From CAYUNW01 sp964446235 (GTDB lineage Bacteria > Patescibacteriota > Microgenomatia > 2-02-FULL-39-11): 64,000 nucleotides of DNA. Position 1 is the stretch's first letter, and every line of letters starts with the position of its first letter. The notes below the pieces were generated by a model. That model was not told the origin of the DNA, did no database searches, and saw nothing but the letters and a program-made list of their open reading frames with translations. The stretch spans positions 19,777 to 83,776 of the forward strand of contig CAYUNW010000004.1 of NCBI GenBank assembly GCA_964446235.1, read 5' to 3'. Below, piece by piece: positions 1 through 9,899 of this stretch. Position numbers and translations under genes: made by a program.

Positions 1-1
1 C

Positions 2-1381
2 AGTAATATGTACAGACCGGTACTTTTAACCTCTTTTGCTATAGATCATTTATTTTGGGGAAATAATCCTACAGGTTATCATTTAACCAGTCTATTGTTA
101 CATTTCTCAAATACTATATTACTTTTTTTGATTATATCCAACCTGACAAATACCAAAGTTGCTTTTCTGACAGCATTTTTATTCAATATTCATCCTGTTC
201 AAACCGAAGCAATCGCATACGCTTCAGGCAGAACCGATCCGTTATCTGTTTTATTTATGTTAATTTCAATTTTATTATTTATTAAAATAAAGAGTTTATT
301 TACAAGAAAAAAAATAATGGTATTGTTATTTTCATCGATGTCCTTCGTTCTTGCATTACTATCAAAAGAATCCAGTATTATACTTCCTTTCATACTATTC
401 TTATTACCATTATTAAAAAAAGAAGTATTAATTAATAAAAAAAATGTTCTTTATTTATTACCATTTATAATTATTACGATTATATATTTTTTCTTAAGAA
501 TTAAGATCTTCAATTTTGATAATATTTTTAATTTTTATAATAATACTATCTATCAAAATTCAATATATAGTAAAAATATTTTTGTAAGAATATATACTTT
601 CTCAAAAGTTTATTTTATGTATTTATACTTAATTTTTTTCCCGATAGAATTGAAATTTGTCAGAAATTCTCAAATTATTACTTCATTTAGCAATCCTTGG
701 GTAATCTTTTTTGCTGTGTTCGTTCTATTTTTATTTTTAATTAGTTTTATATATAAAAATAAATATCCAATATATTTATTTTCTTTAATTTTCTTTTTTA
801 TTACGATTTTACCTACTTCTGGAATAATTCCAATAAATAATATAATTACTGAACATTATTTATATTTTCCATCAATTGCGTTTTTTCTTACAATATCATC
901 TATATTAAATTTTATTATTGATAAATATAAAAATTACCAAATAAAAATGACAGTTTTTACTGTAATATCAATAATTTCGTTATTATTCATCATAAGAGTA
1001 ATCATTAGAAACAACGATTGGCAGGATGCAATTAAATTTTATACAAAAAGTCTTATTCAAGAACCTTCACATATTCCAATAAGACATAATCTAGCAATGG
1101 TATATTCGGAAAAAGGATACATTAATGAGGCGATAAACGAATACCTATTCTTAATAAAAAATGCTGATTATTATCCTCATACACGTCATAACTTGGCCAA
1201 TCTATACAAAGGTTTAAAAGAATATTCAAAAGCTGAAGAAGAATATAAACAAGCACTACGGATAGATCCTAATTTCATATTCAGTTATCAGGGTCTTTAT
1301 GATCTATATACTATAATTGGTGAAACCAAAAAAGCAGAAGACGTGATTGAAATGATGAAAAAAGTTGCACCTCCCCGATAA
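2..1381 (+). CDS. TPR-containing polytopic membrane glycosyltransferase-like protein (5' end outside window)
   Basis: The reading frame is open to the window edge, so the first ATG (position 8) is probably internal and the gene starts upstream. The visible part begins with a YRPVLLTSF stretch and continues through WGNNPTGYH and LLLHFSN. That resembles the early luminal and membrane region of TPR-containing O-mannosyltransferase-like (TMTC/PMT superfamily) proteins. About eight hydrophobic segments reach to roughly residue 335, followed by two to three TPR units (about residues 350-455, with ALRIDPN typical of TPR helix B). It is followed after 2 nt by a FemAB-like gene, which suggests a cell-envelope role. 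The family assignment is by motif; the donor and acceptor are unknown. Confidence 0.7.
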   Translation, partial: SNMYRPVLLTSFAIDHLFWGNNPTGYHLTSLLLHFSNTILLFLIISNLTNTKVAFLTAFLFNIHPVQTEAIAYASGRTDPLSVLFMLISILLFIKIKSLFTRKKIMVLLFSSMSFVLALLSKESSIILPFILFLLPLLKKEVLINKKNVLYLLPFIIITIIYFFLRIKIFNFDNIFNFYNNTIYQNSIYSKNIFVRIYTFSKVYFMYLYLIFFPIELKFVRNSQIITSFSNPWVIFFAVFVLFLFLISFIYKNKYPIYLFSLIFFFITILPTSGIIPINNIITEHYLYFPSIAFFLTISSILNFIIDKYKNYQIKMTVFTVISIISLLFIIRVIIRNNDWQDAIKFYTKSLIQEPSHIPIRHNLAMVYSEKGYINEAINEYLFLIKNADYYPHTRHNLANLYKGLKEYSKAEEEYKQALRIDPNFIFSYQGLYDLYTIIGETKKAEDVIEMMKKVAPPR

Positions 1382-1383
1382 AA

Positions 1384-2274
1384 ATGATACCTATCACAAA
1401 TTTCAAAGATGTTCGTCAATCCCATTATTTTGCTAGTTTTATGGAAAAAATCGGATGGGAAGTAGATTCAATCGGGAATACTTATATTTATATAAAAAAA
1501 ATTCCGATAATCGGAAATTTCGTAAAAATACCCAGAATACCGGAAAATACTGATATTCAAAAAATTTTAAAAAAAATATCGTTTTATAAACCCTTTCAAA
1601 TCAAAATATCTCCATATGTTTTTTCTGATAATAATTCCCCTGTTTTTTTTTCTCATCTAAAAACGCATGGATTCAAAATAGAATTATCCCCTTTCAACCC
1701 TACAACCACAATAATATTTGATTTGAAAAATAGTGAAAATGGTTTATTTGCTGGATTTACATCTGCAAAAAGAAGAGCAGTAAGGAAAGCAGTAAAAAAT
1801 GGAGTTATAGTTAAAAAAACTAACGACATAAATAACTTCATAAAAATTCGCCAAACACAATATACCCCGTTAGGATTTCTGGTTACTAGTGAAATGAATG
1901 CTTTGTGGGATACTTTTTATCCAAAAAATACTGTGCTATTTTTAGCTTATAAAAAAAATGATGATAAAACACTTAAACCGATTAGCGGAATTCAATTATT
2001 GTTATATAAAAATATTTGTTATTACTGGTTCGCATCAAGTCTAATATCAGGTAAAAAACTATATGCTCCGTCTCTTTTGGTATGGGAAGCAATAAAATAT
2101 TCGAAGAAGGTCGGATGCAAATATTTTGATTTTGAAGGAATTTATGATGAAAGGTTCCCAAAAGCATCCCGGTCTTGGAAAGGCTTTACAAAATTCAAAG
2201 AAGGCTTTGGCGGTACTAAGTTTATTTATGCACCCAATTATACAAAAGCAATATTTTCAAATATCATTTTCTAA
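1384..2274 (+). CDS. FemAB/FmhB-type peptidoglycan bridge-forming aminoacyltransferase-like protein
   Basis: This 296-residue protein has a GNAT-like architecture. Its C-terminal signature is a YFDFEGIYDERFP segment followed by WKGFTKFKEGFGG, which is typical of the FemAB/FemX family that uses aminoacyl-tRNA to extend peptidoglycan stem peptides. The basic stretch around residues 123-136 (SAKRRAVRKAVKNG) also matches family members. It starts 2 nt after the preceding membrane protein, so the two are probably co-transcribed. The family usually has 300-420 residues, so this is a short member. The acceptor is not predictable. Its 3' end overlaps the convergent NIF3 gene by 18 nt. Confidence 0.8.
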   Translation: MIPITNFKDVRQSHYFASFMEKIGWEVDSIGNTYIYIKKIPIIGNFVKIPRIPENTDIQKILKKISFYKPFQIKISPYVFSDNNSPVFFSHLKTHGFKIELSPFNPTTTIIFDLKNSENGLFAGFTSAKRRAVRKAVKNGVIVKKTNDINNFIKIRQTQYTPLGFLVTSEMNALWDTFYPKNTVLFLAYKKNDDKTLKPISGIQLLLYKNICYYWFASSLISGKKLYAPSLLVWEAIKYSKKVGCKYFDFEGIYDERFPKASRSWKGFTKFKEGFGGTKFIYAPNYTKAIFSNIIF

Positions 2275-3036
2275 ATCTAACCAACTACAATCGATGCCTT
2301 TAAAATTAGATTTCACATAATCCATCAATGCTTTTATACCAAATATTTCTGTATTATAGTGACCTCCAGCAATAAAATTGATTCCTGCTTCCTTAAATAT
2401 TTCTCTATTCCATTCATGCGCCTCTCCTGTAATGTATAAATCTATTCCCATATCTATTAGCTTCTGCATTTCAGATGGATTAGGAGCTCCTTTACCTGAA
2501 ACTGCTACTACTCTTTTGATATTTTCTTTGTTTTGATAATAAATTGAAGTTGGACTTAACAATGATTTAAGCTGTTTTTTTATAGAATCATATGTTTTTT
2601 CTTCTTCAAATTCCCCCAAGTACCCCCATGGAGCCTCTTGATGAAAATAAGGCTGTTTAATTTTTGCATGGATATTATTTAATATTTGAACATTGTTGCC
2701 GATTTTTGGATGAGCATCCAGTAAAAAATGGTAACCAAAAAGAGAGATCCTATTTTCGAGTAAGTAACTAATCCTATTCTGAAAAATCTGGTCGTATCTT
2801 AAGTAAGGCGGAAAATTGAACGCATGATGAACAATTATTACATCACAGTTTAAATTATTTGCCTTTTGGAAAAGTGCTATAGAAGCAGATACTCCAAAAC
2901 CTACTTTTTTTATTTCCTTTTTAGCATTCACCAACAAACCATTTGCCATGTAAGGATCAATTTCTTGTATGTTAAGTGTCTTATCAAAATATAAATATTC
3001 GTCTAATTTTCTCTGTAAATAATCAAGGTTTATCAT
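2257..3036 (-). CDS. NIF3/DUF34 family metal-binding protein
   Basis: The 259-residue protein matches the NIF3-like (DUF34, often annotated GTP cyclohydrolase I type 2) family. The di-metal ligands sit in VIIVHHAFNF (about residues 65-74), in GYHFLLDAH (about 101-109) and in the C-terminal AGGHYNTEIFG segment. The cellular role of the family is unsettled. It lies 15 nt downstream of the helicase gene on the same strand and is probably co-transcribed with it. Confidence 0.85.
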   Translation of the reverse strand: MINLDYLQRKLDEYLYFDKTLNIQEIDPYMANGLLVNAKKEIKKVGFGVSASIALFQKANNLNCDVIIVHHAFNFPPYLRYDQIFQNRISYLLENRISLFGYHFLLDAHPKIGNNVQILNNIHAKIKQPYFHQEAPWGYLGEFEEEKTYDSIKKQLKSLLSPTSIYYQNKENIKRVVAVSGKGAPNPSEMQKLIDMGIDLYITGEAHEWNREIFKEAGINFIAGGHYNTEIFGIKALMDYVKSNFKGIDCSWLDLENDI

Positions 3037-3051
3037 AATTTTATGTATACT

Positions 3052-6027
3052 TCATTGCCATGCTTTACATATCATTCTATAATCACAAAAATCGCATAAA
3101 TTGCTGACTTTTGGTTCAAAACTACTATTTTCAATTTCTTTAGCGGTTTTTATGATTTTTTCCTTTGCACTTTGTAAATCCTGATCTGTTCTTGTGCTTG
3201 AAATTTTCTCGAATGTCTCAAAAAAATAAAAAGAAAGCACTACTTCACTTGATTTTTTATTATAAATACCAGAATCAGTTGCGGCAAGTGCATAAACAGT
3301 CATCTGTAAATTTTCTCTGATTTCTTTTTCCTTTGGCTTTTTTCCTGTTTTATAGTCAATTATTTCTATTCTTCCTTCTTGAAGATTATCAACTCTATCA
3401 ATTTTACCTCCTAATTTAAGATTACTGTTTAATGAGATTTTGAATACCTGTTCTAAACTTAAGGGTTTTTGCCGAGGATCATATACTTTTTCATAAAACC
3501 CTTTCAGCATTTCTCTCCCTCTCTGTTTCATTTTTTTCTCATAGGCTCTCGAACCATAACCAACTGGAGTCCATACTTTGTCAAGAATAGCCAATAAATC
3601 TTTAAAATTCAAATTTTCATTTGCCAAGCGTTTTTCGTAAAATTTTTGTAAAGCCTCATGCATCGAACTGCCAAATGAACCAGCCGCTGAAGGCATCACT
3701 GGAATTTTCAATATATAACGGTATTTATATTGGAGAGGACAGGTTAAAAAAGTATCTATTTGTGAATAAGATAAATAACTAAGTTTTGTTTTTGCAGAAT
3801 AATTTTCCGCTTCTTTCTCTTTTTTCCAGTTAAAAAAAGACAGTTGTCCGGTTTCTTTATTCGTTTTTTTAAGGATTCTTTCAATACCATCACCTAAGGT
3901 TTCATATAAAAAAGGAGATGGTCTCCGTTCCCGTTTGGCCTGACCGTAATATGCTGAAGCGCTGAATATCAGCTTATCTCTAGCACGTGTCATAGCAACA
4001 TAAAATAATCTTCTTTCTTCTTCCAAATGATAATCCCCTTCCGGCAGTATTTCTTTAATCAAATCATCAGGAATTGGTATCTGCTCCTTTCTTTCATATG
4101 TGGGAAAACGGCCTTGAGTTAAATTCACTATAAATACTACTTTGAATTCCAGCCCCTTAGCAGAATGTATTGTAAGGATATTTACCGCATTATTCTCTGT
4201 CCAATCAATATTTGTGACCAACGGGCTTTCTCCTAACTCCATAGCTGTCTCTATCCATTCAACCGTTCTATTGACTGAAGCATCTTCATTTTCGAATTCA
4301 AAATTTTTCAATTTATCAAAAAATTTTGAAATATTTATTACTTCCTTTTCTTTTTTAAGACTATCAATATCAGTGAATTGTTTTAACATTCCTGTTTTCT
4401 CCAGAAATGAATATATTATTTGACCGGCTGTTTCTGTTTTAACTTGTAACAAATGATGTTTTAAAATTTGCATAATATTGAAAAGTTTTTCTTTTGTTTT
4501 TTTATCAATGCTAGGAATTAACTGAAAATAATTCTTATCATTGCTCCAATGACTTTGATCTTTTGTATATTCTGCAATAATTACTTCTATTGTTTCAAAA
4601 AGTGATAATCCGGTTTTTCGAGCAAAAGATAAAATAAATGCAATATCCCGTGGTGAAATTTCAAAAATAGGCATACTTAATACTCTATACATAACAACTG
4701 AATCGCTTGGGTTATTTAATAATTTCAAATAGGCAATTAAGTCTCTTACTTCGTTTTGACGGAAAAGCTGACCCGGTCCTAAAAACTGATAAGGAATACC
4801 TAATCTAGAAAAAGCTTTAATAAAACTGTCTGCATGATTATTTGCTCGAACTAATACAGCAATATCTTTCCAATAATATTTACTTAGTTGATCGGATTTT
4901 TGATCGATTATTTGTTTAATTTTTTTAGCTACAGCATCTGCTTCATCTTCAGCTCTTTGGGAATATAAAAACTCAATTTTCTCACCATCAATATTTCTCA
5001 CACTTTCCAATTTTTTGTTTATATCTTCTTTAACTTCAAGTCTATCAGGATTATTTGACTGAATCATTTTATATGAGGCATCCAAAATATTTTTACTTGA
5101 TCGATAATTCTTTGATAAAACTATCACTTTCGCCTGAGGAAAATATTTTTTGAACTGTAAAATGTTTGATATTGCCGCACCTCTCCAACGATAAATAGCC
5201 TGATCATCATCACCAACAACAGTAATATTTTTATGATTTTCAGATAGTATAACGGCTAACTGATTCTGGGCAAAGTTTGTATCCTGAAATTCATCAATAA
5301 GTATATATTTAAATTTTTCTTGATAATTTTTAAGAATATTTTTCCGTTTTCTAAATAATTTTAAAGTATAAAAAATCAAATCACTGAAATCCAAAACACC
5401 ATTTTTAATTTTTAACTCCTCATACTTCGAATATGCATAGGCAAGCTCTAAGTATTTTTCTGAATCAATGATTTCAGCTTCACTAATCTTATTGTTTTTT
5501 CTATTTTTTTCAGCCCAAATAATATAATCTTTTGGCGTAACATCTTCATCCTTAAGCCTAGAAAAATGATTTGCTAAACCGTTTAGAAATTTTTTTGGAT
5601 TACCAAGCGGACGAAAATATTTCAAATCGAAGTTAAACAAATTATCCCTTAGAAATATTATGGTATCCGCATTTGTATGAAGTTTGAAATCAGAAGTAAT
5701 TCCTATTTGAATTGCTTCATCTTTAAGCACTCGTTCACCAAAAGCATGAAAAGTCATTACCCACATCTCTCTATATCCAATAGGTAATGCCTGATCTAAT
5801 CGTTCTTCCATCTCATGAGCAGCTTTTTCAGTAAACGTTAATGCAAGAATTTCTTCAGGTTTAATCTTTTGCTCTGTAATCAACCACTTGATTTTTTCAG
5901 TTATAACTGTAGTCTTACCCGTACCTGCTCCGGCAATAATCAGAAGCGGACCATTATTATAAGTAACTGCATTAAGTTGTTGTTTGTTTAATTTTTTTTC
6001 AGAAATATTATTCTCTTTAAAAATCAT
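3052..6027 (-). CDS. UvrD/PcrA-type DNA helicase fused to a RecB/AddB-like PD-(D/E)XK nuclease
   Basis: This 991-residue superfamily 1A helicase has Walker A AGAGTGKTT (residues 32-40), Walker B LIDEFQDTN, motif III GDDDQAIYRWRGA, and late motifs LTIHSAKGLEF and VAMTRARDKL. The last ~250 residues form a PD-(D/E)XK nuclease: IIDYKTGKK is the catalytic lysine motif. A cysteine in FLTCPLQ plus three in CDFCDYRMIC form a probable 4Fe-4S site of the AddB/Cas4 type. It probably acts in double-strand break processing, replacing RecBCD/AddAB. I chose the ATG at 6027 rather than the TTG at 6030. An extended -10 (TG-G-TAGCAT, 6035-6043) lies 7 nt upstream of it, so the mRNA may be leaderless. Confidence 0.9.
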   Translation of the reverse strand: MIFKENNISEKKLNKQQLNAVTYNNGPLLIIAGAGTGKTTVITEKIKWLITEQKIKPEEILALTFTEKAAHEMEERLDQALPIGYREMWVMTFHAFGERVLKDEAIQIGITSDFKLHTNADTIIFLRDNLFNFDLKYFRPLGNPKKFLNGLANHFSRLKDEDVTPKDYIIWAEKNRKNNKISEAEIIDSEKYLELAYAYSKYEELKIKNGVLDFSDLIFYTLKLFRKRKNILKNYQEKFKYILIDEFQDTNFAQNQLAVILSENHKNITVVGDDDQAIYRWRGAAISNILQFKKYFPQAKVIVLSKNYRSSKNILDASYKMIQSNNPDRLEVKEDINKKLESVRNIDGEKIEFLYSQRAEDEADAVAKKIKQIIDQKSDQLSKYYWKDIAVLVRANNHADSFIKAFSRLGIPYQFLGPGQLFRQNEVRDLIAYLKLLNNPSDSVVMYRVLSMPIFEISPRDIAFILSFARKTGLSLFETIEVIIAEYTKDQSHWSNDKNYFQLIPSIDKKTKEKLFNIMQILKHHLLQVKTETAGQIIYSFLEKTGMLKQFTDIDSLKKEKEVINISKFFDKLKNFEFENEDASVNRTVEWIETAMELGESPLVTNIDWTENNAVNILTIHSAKGLEFKVVFIVNLTQGRFPTYERKEQIPIPDDLIKEILPEGDYHLEEERRLFYVAMTRARDKLIFSASAYYGQAKRERRPSPFLYETLGDGIERILKKTNKETGQLSFFNWKKEKEAENYSAKTKLSYLSYSQIDTFLTCPLQYKYRYILKIPVMPSAAGSFGSSMHEALQKFYEKRLANENLNFKDLLAILDKVWTPVGYGSRAYEKKMKQRGREMLKGFYEKVYDPRQKPLSLEQVFKISLNSNLKLGGKIDRVDNLQEGRIEIIDYKTGKKPKEKEIRENLQMTVYALAATDSGIYNKKSSEVVLSFYFFETFEKISSTRTDQDLQSAKEKIIKTAKEIENSSFEPKVSNLCDFCDYRMICKAWQ

Positions 6028-6034
6028 CAAAGTA

Positions 6035-6043
6035 ATGCTACCA
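6035..6043 (-). promoter_or_regulatory. Extended -10 promoter of the helicase-nuclease gene
   Basis: On the minus strand TG-G-TAGCAT ends 7 nt before the ATG at 6027. Initiation would fall on or next to the A of the start codon. No Shine-Dalgarno sequence and no strong -35 are visible. Confidence 0.5.
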
Positions 6044-6086
6044 CAAACTTACAAAATCTACACTGATAAAATCCTATCATCCGACC

Positions 6087-6512
6087 TCACATTCCAGGTT
6101 GATTATTTTCACTTCTTTCTGGGGTATTTCTAAAAAATGGGTTAAGCTGGATGGTCGTTGCAGAATAGCTTTTATCAGGATTCTCCTGACCGAATATTGC
6201 TACCTGGTCACCAATTTTCAAATCATCTAATGATCCTTGTGTTGCTTTTGATACTTCTGTTTTTGAAGATGTCAAAATAATTTTTGTACTTTGGTCAGAT
6301 AATTTTACAGTTATACCAGTACTATCTTTTGAAATGATTTCACCTCTAACCATAGCAGCACCGTTTCTTTGCTGCATTTGGCTACGCTGAAAATTAGGAT
6401 TATTTCTGAATTGTGACGATCTTAGACCCTGTTGATATATCATACCACCATAAAAAGATAATCCTGAAAGAAATAAAATTATTACTCCCATAATTAGATA
6501 ATTTTTTTTCAT
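6087..6512 (-). CDS. Membrane-anchored DUF5666-like small protein
   Basis: The 141-residue protein has one N-terminal membrane segment (residues 5-27), an NQR-rich linker and a compact beta-rich domain (about residues 55-125: VRGEIISKDSTGITVKL, then LKIGDQVAIFGQ). That pattern resembles the DUF5666/OB-like extracytoplasmic domain. A strong SD (AAGGAGGTG) precedes the ATG. It lies 22 nt downstream of the MacB-like permease and is probably the last gene of the export operon. Its function is unknown; an accessory role in the exporter is inference. Confidence 0.6.
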   Translation of the reverse strand: MKKNYLIMGVIILFLSGLSFYGGMIYQQGLRSSQFRNNPNFQRSQMQQRNGAAMVRGEIISKDSTGITVKLSDQSTKIILTSSKTEVSKATQGSLDDLKIGDQVAIFGQENPDKSYSATTIQLNPFFRNTPERSENNQPGM

Positions 6513-6534
6513 ATTTTCACCTCCTTTTTAAAAA

Positions 6535-7758
6535 TTATTCATAACGTAATGCATCTATAGGTTGTAAATTTGCTGCTTTTCTTGCCGGGTAGTATCCAAA
6601 AATTATTCCTATTGCCGCAGATACTCCAAAAGCTAAAATAATTGATGTAAATGCTAAAGTGAAAGGAAGTTGCATGTATTTTGATAGTAAGTATGACACA
6701 GCTGATCCTACTAAAATACCAACTAGTCCTCCAGTAAATGTGATAATTATTGCTTCTGTTAAAAATTGGGCTGTAATAATCTTTTTCTTAGCTCCTAAAC
6801 TTTTCCTCAGACCGATTTCTCTTGTTCTTTCAGTAACTGTTACCAACATAATATTCATAATCCCTATTCCTCCAACCACAAGTGAAATTGCTGCAATACC
6901 AGATAATAAAGTAGTAAATGTAGCTGTAACTTGAGTAGCTGTACCTAAAATATCCTCTTGAGACATTATTGAAAAATCTGCAGCTAAAGGATCATTTATC
7001 CGATGTTTTTTTAAAAGAAAATAGCCGACTTGATCCCTTGCTTGACTCATGTTTTTTTCATCAATAGCTTCTATAGAAATAGAACTAACATAATCAGCGC
7101 CATACAGTATTTTTTGTGCCGTAGTTAAAGGTACAAATACTCTATCATCCTGATTCATAAAACCGCTTCCTCCTTTGCTTTGTGTCACGCCAATGACGCT
7201 AAATGAAATCCCATTGATCCTAACGATCTTACCTATCGGATCAGCATTTTCTCCAAATAAATCAGTTACAGTTTGCGGTCCTAATACAGCTACTTTTGCC
7301 AGACCTTCAATATGCTGTTCTGTTAAAAAACTGCCTATAGATACCGGTAAATTCCTTACTTTTGAGTATTCTGCGGTTACTCCGACAATTTGAGTGTTAG
7401 TATTGTTTCTACCAGCAGTAACCTGGGAATTTCTAGAAAATTCTGGAGCTACGTTTTTCACAGTAGTTATTTCTGATGAATTTTTTATCGCTTTTGCATC
7501 CTCATAGGTTAAACTAGTCCTTCCCCCAACAGCTCCCCGTACACCACCACTATCAGCAGCTCCAGGCATAACTGTCAATAAATTTGATCCTAAAGATTTA
7601 ATCTGGTCTTGAACTGACTTTTGAGATGATTGACCTAAAGATATCAAAGCTATGACGCTACCAATTCCGATAATCACTCCCAACATCGCCAAAGCTGTTC
7701 TAATTTTATTTAAAGTTAAAGTAGAAAAACTTTCTGAGATTAATTCTTTGTAATCCAT
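6535..7758 (-). CDS. MacB-type ABC transporter permease (FtsX family)
   Basis: The 407-residue protein has an N-terminal membrane helix, a large extracytoplasmic MacB periplasmic core domain (about residues 45-245) and three C-terminal helices with the FtsX signature: GIGIMNIMLVTVTERTREIG, then LRKSLGAKK. It ends in PARKAANLQPIDALRYE, the conserved tail of this family. It overlaps the ATPase gene by 1 nt. With the ATPase and the HlyD-like protein it forms a three-part MacAB-like mechanotransmission exporter for peptides, lipids or drugs. In a cell without an obvious outer membrane it would work without a TolC-like channel. Confidence 0.9.
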   Translation of the reverse strand: MDYKELISESFSTLTLNKIRTALAMLGVIIGIGSVIALISLGQSSQKSVQDQIKSLGSNLLTVMPGAADSGGVRGAVGGRTSLTYEDAKAIKNSSEITTVKNVAPEFSRNSQVTAGRNNTNTQIVGVTAEYSKVRNLPVSIGSFLTEQHIEGLAKVAVLGPQTVTDLFGENADPIGKIVRINGISFSVIGVTQSKGGSGFMNQDDRVFVPLTTAQKILYGADYVSSISIEAIDEKNMSQARDQVGYFLLKKHRINDPLAADFSIMSQEDILGTATQVTATFTTLLSGIAAISLVVGGIGIMNIMLVTVTERTREIGLRKSLGAKKKIITAQFLTEAIIITFTGGLVGILVGSAVSYLLSKYMQLPFTLAFTSIILAFGVSAAIGIIFGYYPARKAANLQPIDALRYE

Positions 7759-8468
7759 TATTTATTATGAATTTTATTTATAATTTTCCGATTTCCGTTG
7801 TGATTGTCTTCAAAAATTTTTCCGTCTTTGATATTAATTACTCTTTTTGCATATTTTGCTACTTGCGGCTCATGAGTAATCATAATAATAGTATTACCTT
7901 TATCATTTAAAGATTGAAAAATTCCCATGATTTCTTCTGCTTGTTTTGTTGCAATATTTCCCGTCGGTTCATCAGCAAGTATAATATTTGGGTTCATAGA
8001 CAATGCCCGGGCAATAGCTACTCTCTGCTGTTGTCCACCGGACAATTGACTTGACGAGTGATAAAGCCGATCACCTAAGCCAACCGTTTCTAATAATTTT
8101 CTAGCTCTTATTTCTCTTTCATTTTTTTCGACACTACCGTAAACCATAGGAATGATTACATTTTTCAAAGCAGAAATCCTGGGCAGCAAATTATATGCTT
8201 GAAATACAAATCCGATTTTTTTATTTCTAATTTCTGCCAACTCATCCTCGTCTAAATCTGAAATATCATGACCATCTAGTATATATTCTCCGCTTGTGGG
8301 TACATCCAAGGCACCAAGTATGTGCATTAATGTAGATTTACCTGATCCTGAAGGACCCATAATCGCTACAAACTCACCTTTATTTATTTCAAAACTGACA
8401 TCATCAAGCGCTTTTACTTCTACATCACCTGGTTTATATATCTTAAAAATATGAGAGACTTTTATCAT
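7758..8468 (-). CDS. ABC transporter ATP-binding protein, MacB/LolD type
   Basis: The 236-residue nucleotide-binding protein shows Walker A GPSGSGKST (about residues 39-47), a Q-loop in FVFQAYNLLP, the ABC signature LSGGQQQRVAIARAL, Walker B IILADEPTGNI and the switch histidine in IIMITHEP. Its length and sequence are typical of LolD/MacB-class ATPases paired with FtsX-like permeases. It sits between the adaptor gene (9-nt gap) and the permease (1-nt overlap). Confidence 0.93.
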   Translation of the reverse strand: MIKVSHIFKIYKPGDVEVKALDDVSFEINKGEFVAIMGPSGSGKSTLMHILGALDVPTSGEYILDGHDISDLDEDELAEIRNKKIGFVFQAYNLLPRISALKNVIIPMVYGSVEKNEREIRARKLLETVGLGDRLYHSSSQLSGGQQQRVAIARALSMNPNIILADEPTGNIATKQAEEIMGIFQSLNDKGNTIIMITHEPQVAKYAKRVINIKDGKIFEDNHNGNRKIINKIHNK

Positions 8469-8477
8469 AAGACCTGT

Positions 8478-9770
8478 TCAACGACCCATTCTGAATACTC
8501 CACCGCCTGTTCTGGTAAACGGAGAATTTGCACCTCCATTTTGATTTTGTGAAGAAGAAGTAATGTTTCCGGTTACAACCACTTCTCCCTCTTCTAAACC
8601 GGAAATGATTTCTGACTGACTATCAGATGTTAATCCTATTTCAACCGGTATATATCTTATCTGACCGTTTTGTAAAACTTCCACGGCCGATACTCCATCC
8701 TGAGTTTGAACTGCGCTTGACGGTACAAGTAAAACATCGTTTTTAGAAGAAATTATAATATTTGCAGTAACTGACATATTTGGTAATATTTGATTGGAAT
8801 TTGAATCAAGTTTGATAATTGACGGATATTGAGTCACATTACTTGTAGTTGTCCCTATCCTATCTACACCTGTTACTACTCCGGTAAATGTCTTATCTGA
8901 AATACTATCCAAAGTAATTGTGGCTTTCTGACCGATTTGTACTTTAGAAACATCAATTTCGGATAAATTCACGCTGACAATTGGAGTACCTTGTGTTTCT
9001 ACTGTTGCTACTTTTTGGTTTGAAGAAGTATTTCCGGTGTCCAAAGATCCGATACTCATTCCATCAGTAAACATCAAAGATGTAATTGTACCATCTGTCG
9101 GAGCGGTAATTATTGAAGATGTTAACTGATATTCAAGCCAGGAATTATTTATTGATGCTTGCGCTTGTGCAATAACTGCTTCTTGATTTTTATACTTAGC
9201 TTCTGCAGCTAACCATTCCTTTTGCGGAATATGAAATTCTGGTAAATTCCGTGTAGCACTATTTATATCTTCATAAGTACTGCTTTCTGCCAACTCTTTA
9301 AAAGTATCCCATTTCGAAAACATATCTGCCTGCAAAGTTAACTGTGTTGCTTTGGCTGATTCCAAACTGTTTTTTGCTAATAAATATGATGACCAAGCGG
9401 CCGCGTTTTTCTGTCTTCCTTGAAAATCCAAATCGATCTCCAGAATTTTATCTCCTTTTCTGACAATATCACCATCTTTAACATAGACTTTTTTCACAAT
9501 TCCGGATGCTTTTGTGTTTGCACTCATGATATTTACACTTAAAACTTGTCCTGACGCAGATACGCTTGAAACGATATTTCCTTTTGTAACTTTTTCTGTT
9601 TGATAAGCTTGAGTATTATTTTTTTGGGTAAAAAATTTATTATAGGAAAAAGCTAAAACAATAATAAATATGATAATTCCGCCAGATATTTTAGGTTTTT
9701 TAAAAATAAATTTCCGAATTTTTAGAATAATACTTGAAGAGGAATCATTTTCTTTTTTCTTTTCTGTCAT
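8478..9770 (-). CDS. HlyD/MacA-like membrane fusion (adaptor) protein
   Basis: The 430-residue protein has one membrane helix (about residues 28-48), a first lipoyl half-motif (VSASGQVLSV, then VKKVYVKDGDIVRKGDKILEID), a helical hairpin, a second lipoyl half (ITAPTDGTITSL) and beta-barrel plus membrane-proximal domains (AVQTQDGVSAVEVLQNGQIRY divided across two strands, then ISGLEEGEVVVTG). It is the adaptor of the MacAB-like system and the first gene of the export operon. Its promoter region carries the 11-bp direct repeat shared with the two-component system promoters, so I infer control by that response regulator. Confidence 0.88.
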   Translation of the reverse strand: MTEKKKENDSSSSIILKIRKFIFKKPKISGGIIIFIIVLAFSYNKFFTQKNNTQAYQTEKVTKGNIVSSVSASGQVLSVNIMSANTKASGIVKKVYVKDGDIVRKGDKILEIDLDFQGRQKNAAAWSSYLLAKNSLESAKATQLTLQADMFSKWDTFKELAESSTYEDINSATRNLPEFHIPQKEWLAAEAKYKNQEAVIAQAQASINNSWLEYQLTSSIITAPTDGTITSLMFTDGMSIGSLDTGNTSSNQKVATVETQGTPIVSVNLSEIDVSKVQIGQKATITLDSISDKTFTGVVTGVDRIGTTTSNVTQYPSIIKLDSNSNQILPNMSVTANIIISSKNDVLLVPSSAVQTQDGVSAVEVLQNGQIRYIPVEIGLTSDSQSEIISGLEEGEVVVTGNITSSSQNQNGGANSPFTRTGGGVFRMGR

Positions 9771-9803
9771 AGTTAATAAATTTAATAATATTTATAATAT
9801 TAT

Positions 9804-9830
9804 TTTATATAACTGAGAACAAGCTGAGAA
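9804..9830 (-). promoter_or_regulatory. Putative response-regulator operator and promoter of the exporter operon
   Basis: The minus strand reads TTCTCAG-CTTG-TTCTCAG, two copies 11 bp apart (plus-strand CTGAGAA at 9813-9819 and 9824-9830). An AT-rich -10-like TATAAA (9804-9809) follows. The same tandem repeat occurs ahead of the small secreted protein gene and the response regulator gene. An 11-bp direct repeat next to the -10 is typical of OmpR/PhoB-family activation sites. Confidence 0.7.
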
Positions 9831-9845
9831 TTGATAATGTATTAT

Positions 9846-9878
9846 AAAAAATACTCCCTTTTAAAAGGGAGTATTTTT
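9846..9878 (-). terminator. Rho-independent terminator (nearly symmetric)
   Basis: The perfect hairpin has AAAATACTCCC and GGGAGTATTTT arms around a short TTTTAAAA centre, with U-runs on both strands. It follows the stop codon of the small secreted protein gene at 9900 and separates the regulator operon from the exporter promoter. Confidence 0.85.
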
Positions 9879-9899
9879 GGATGTTGACCGCTTTTATAA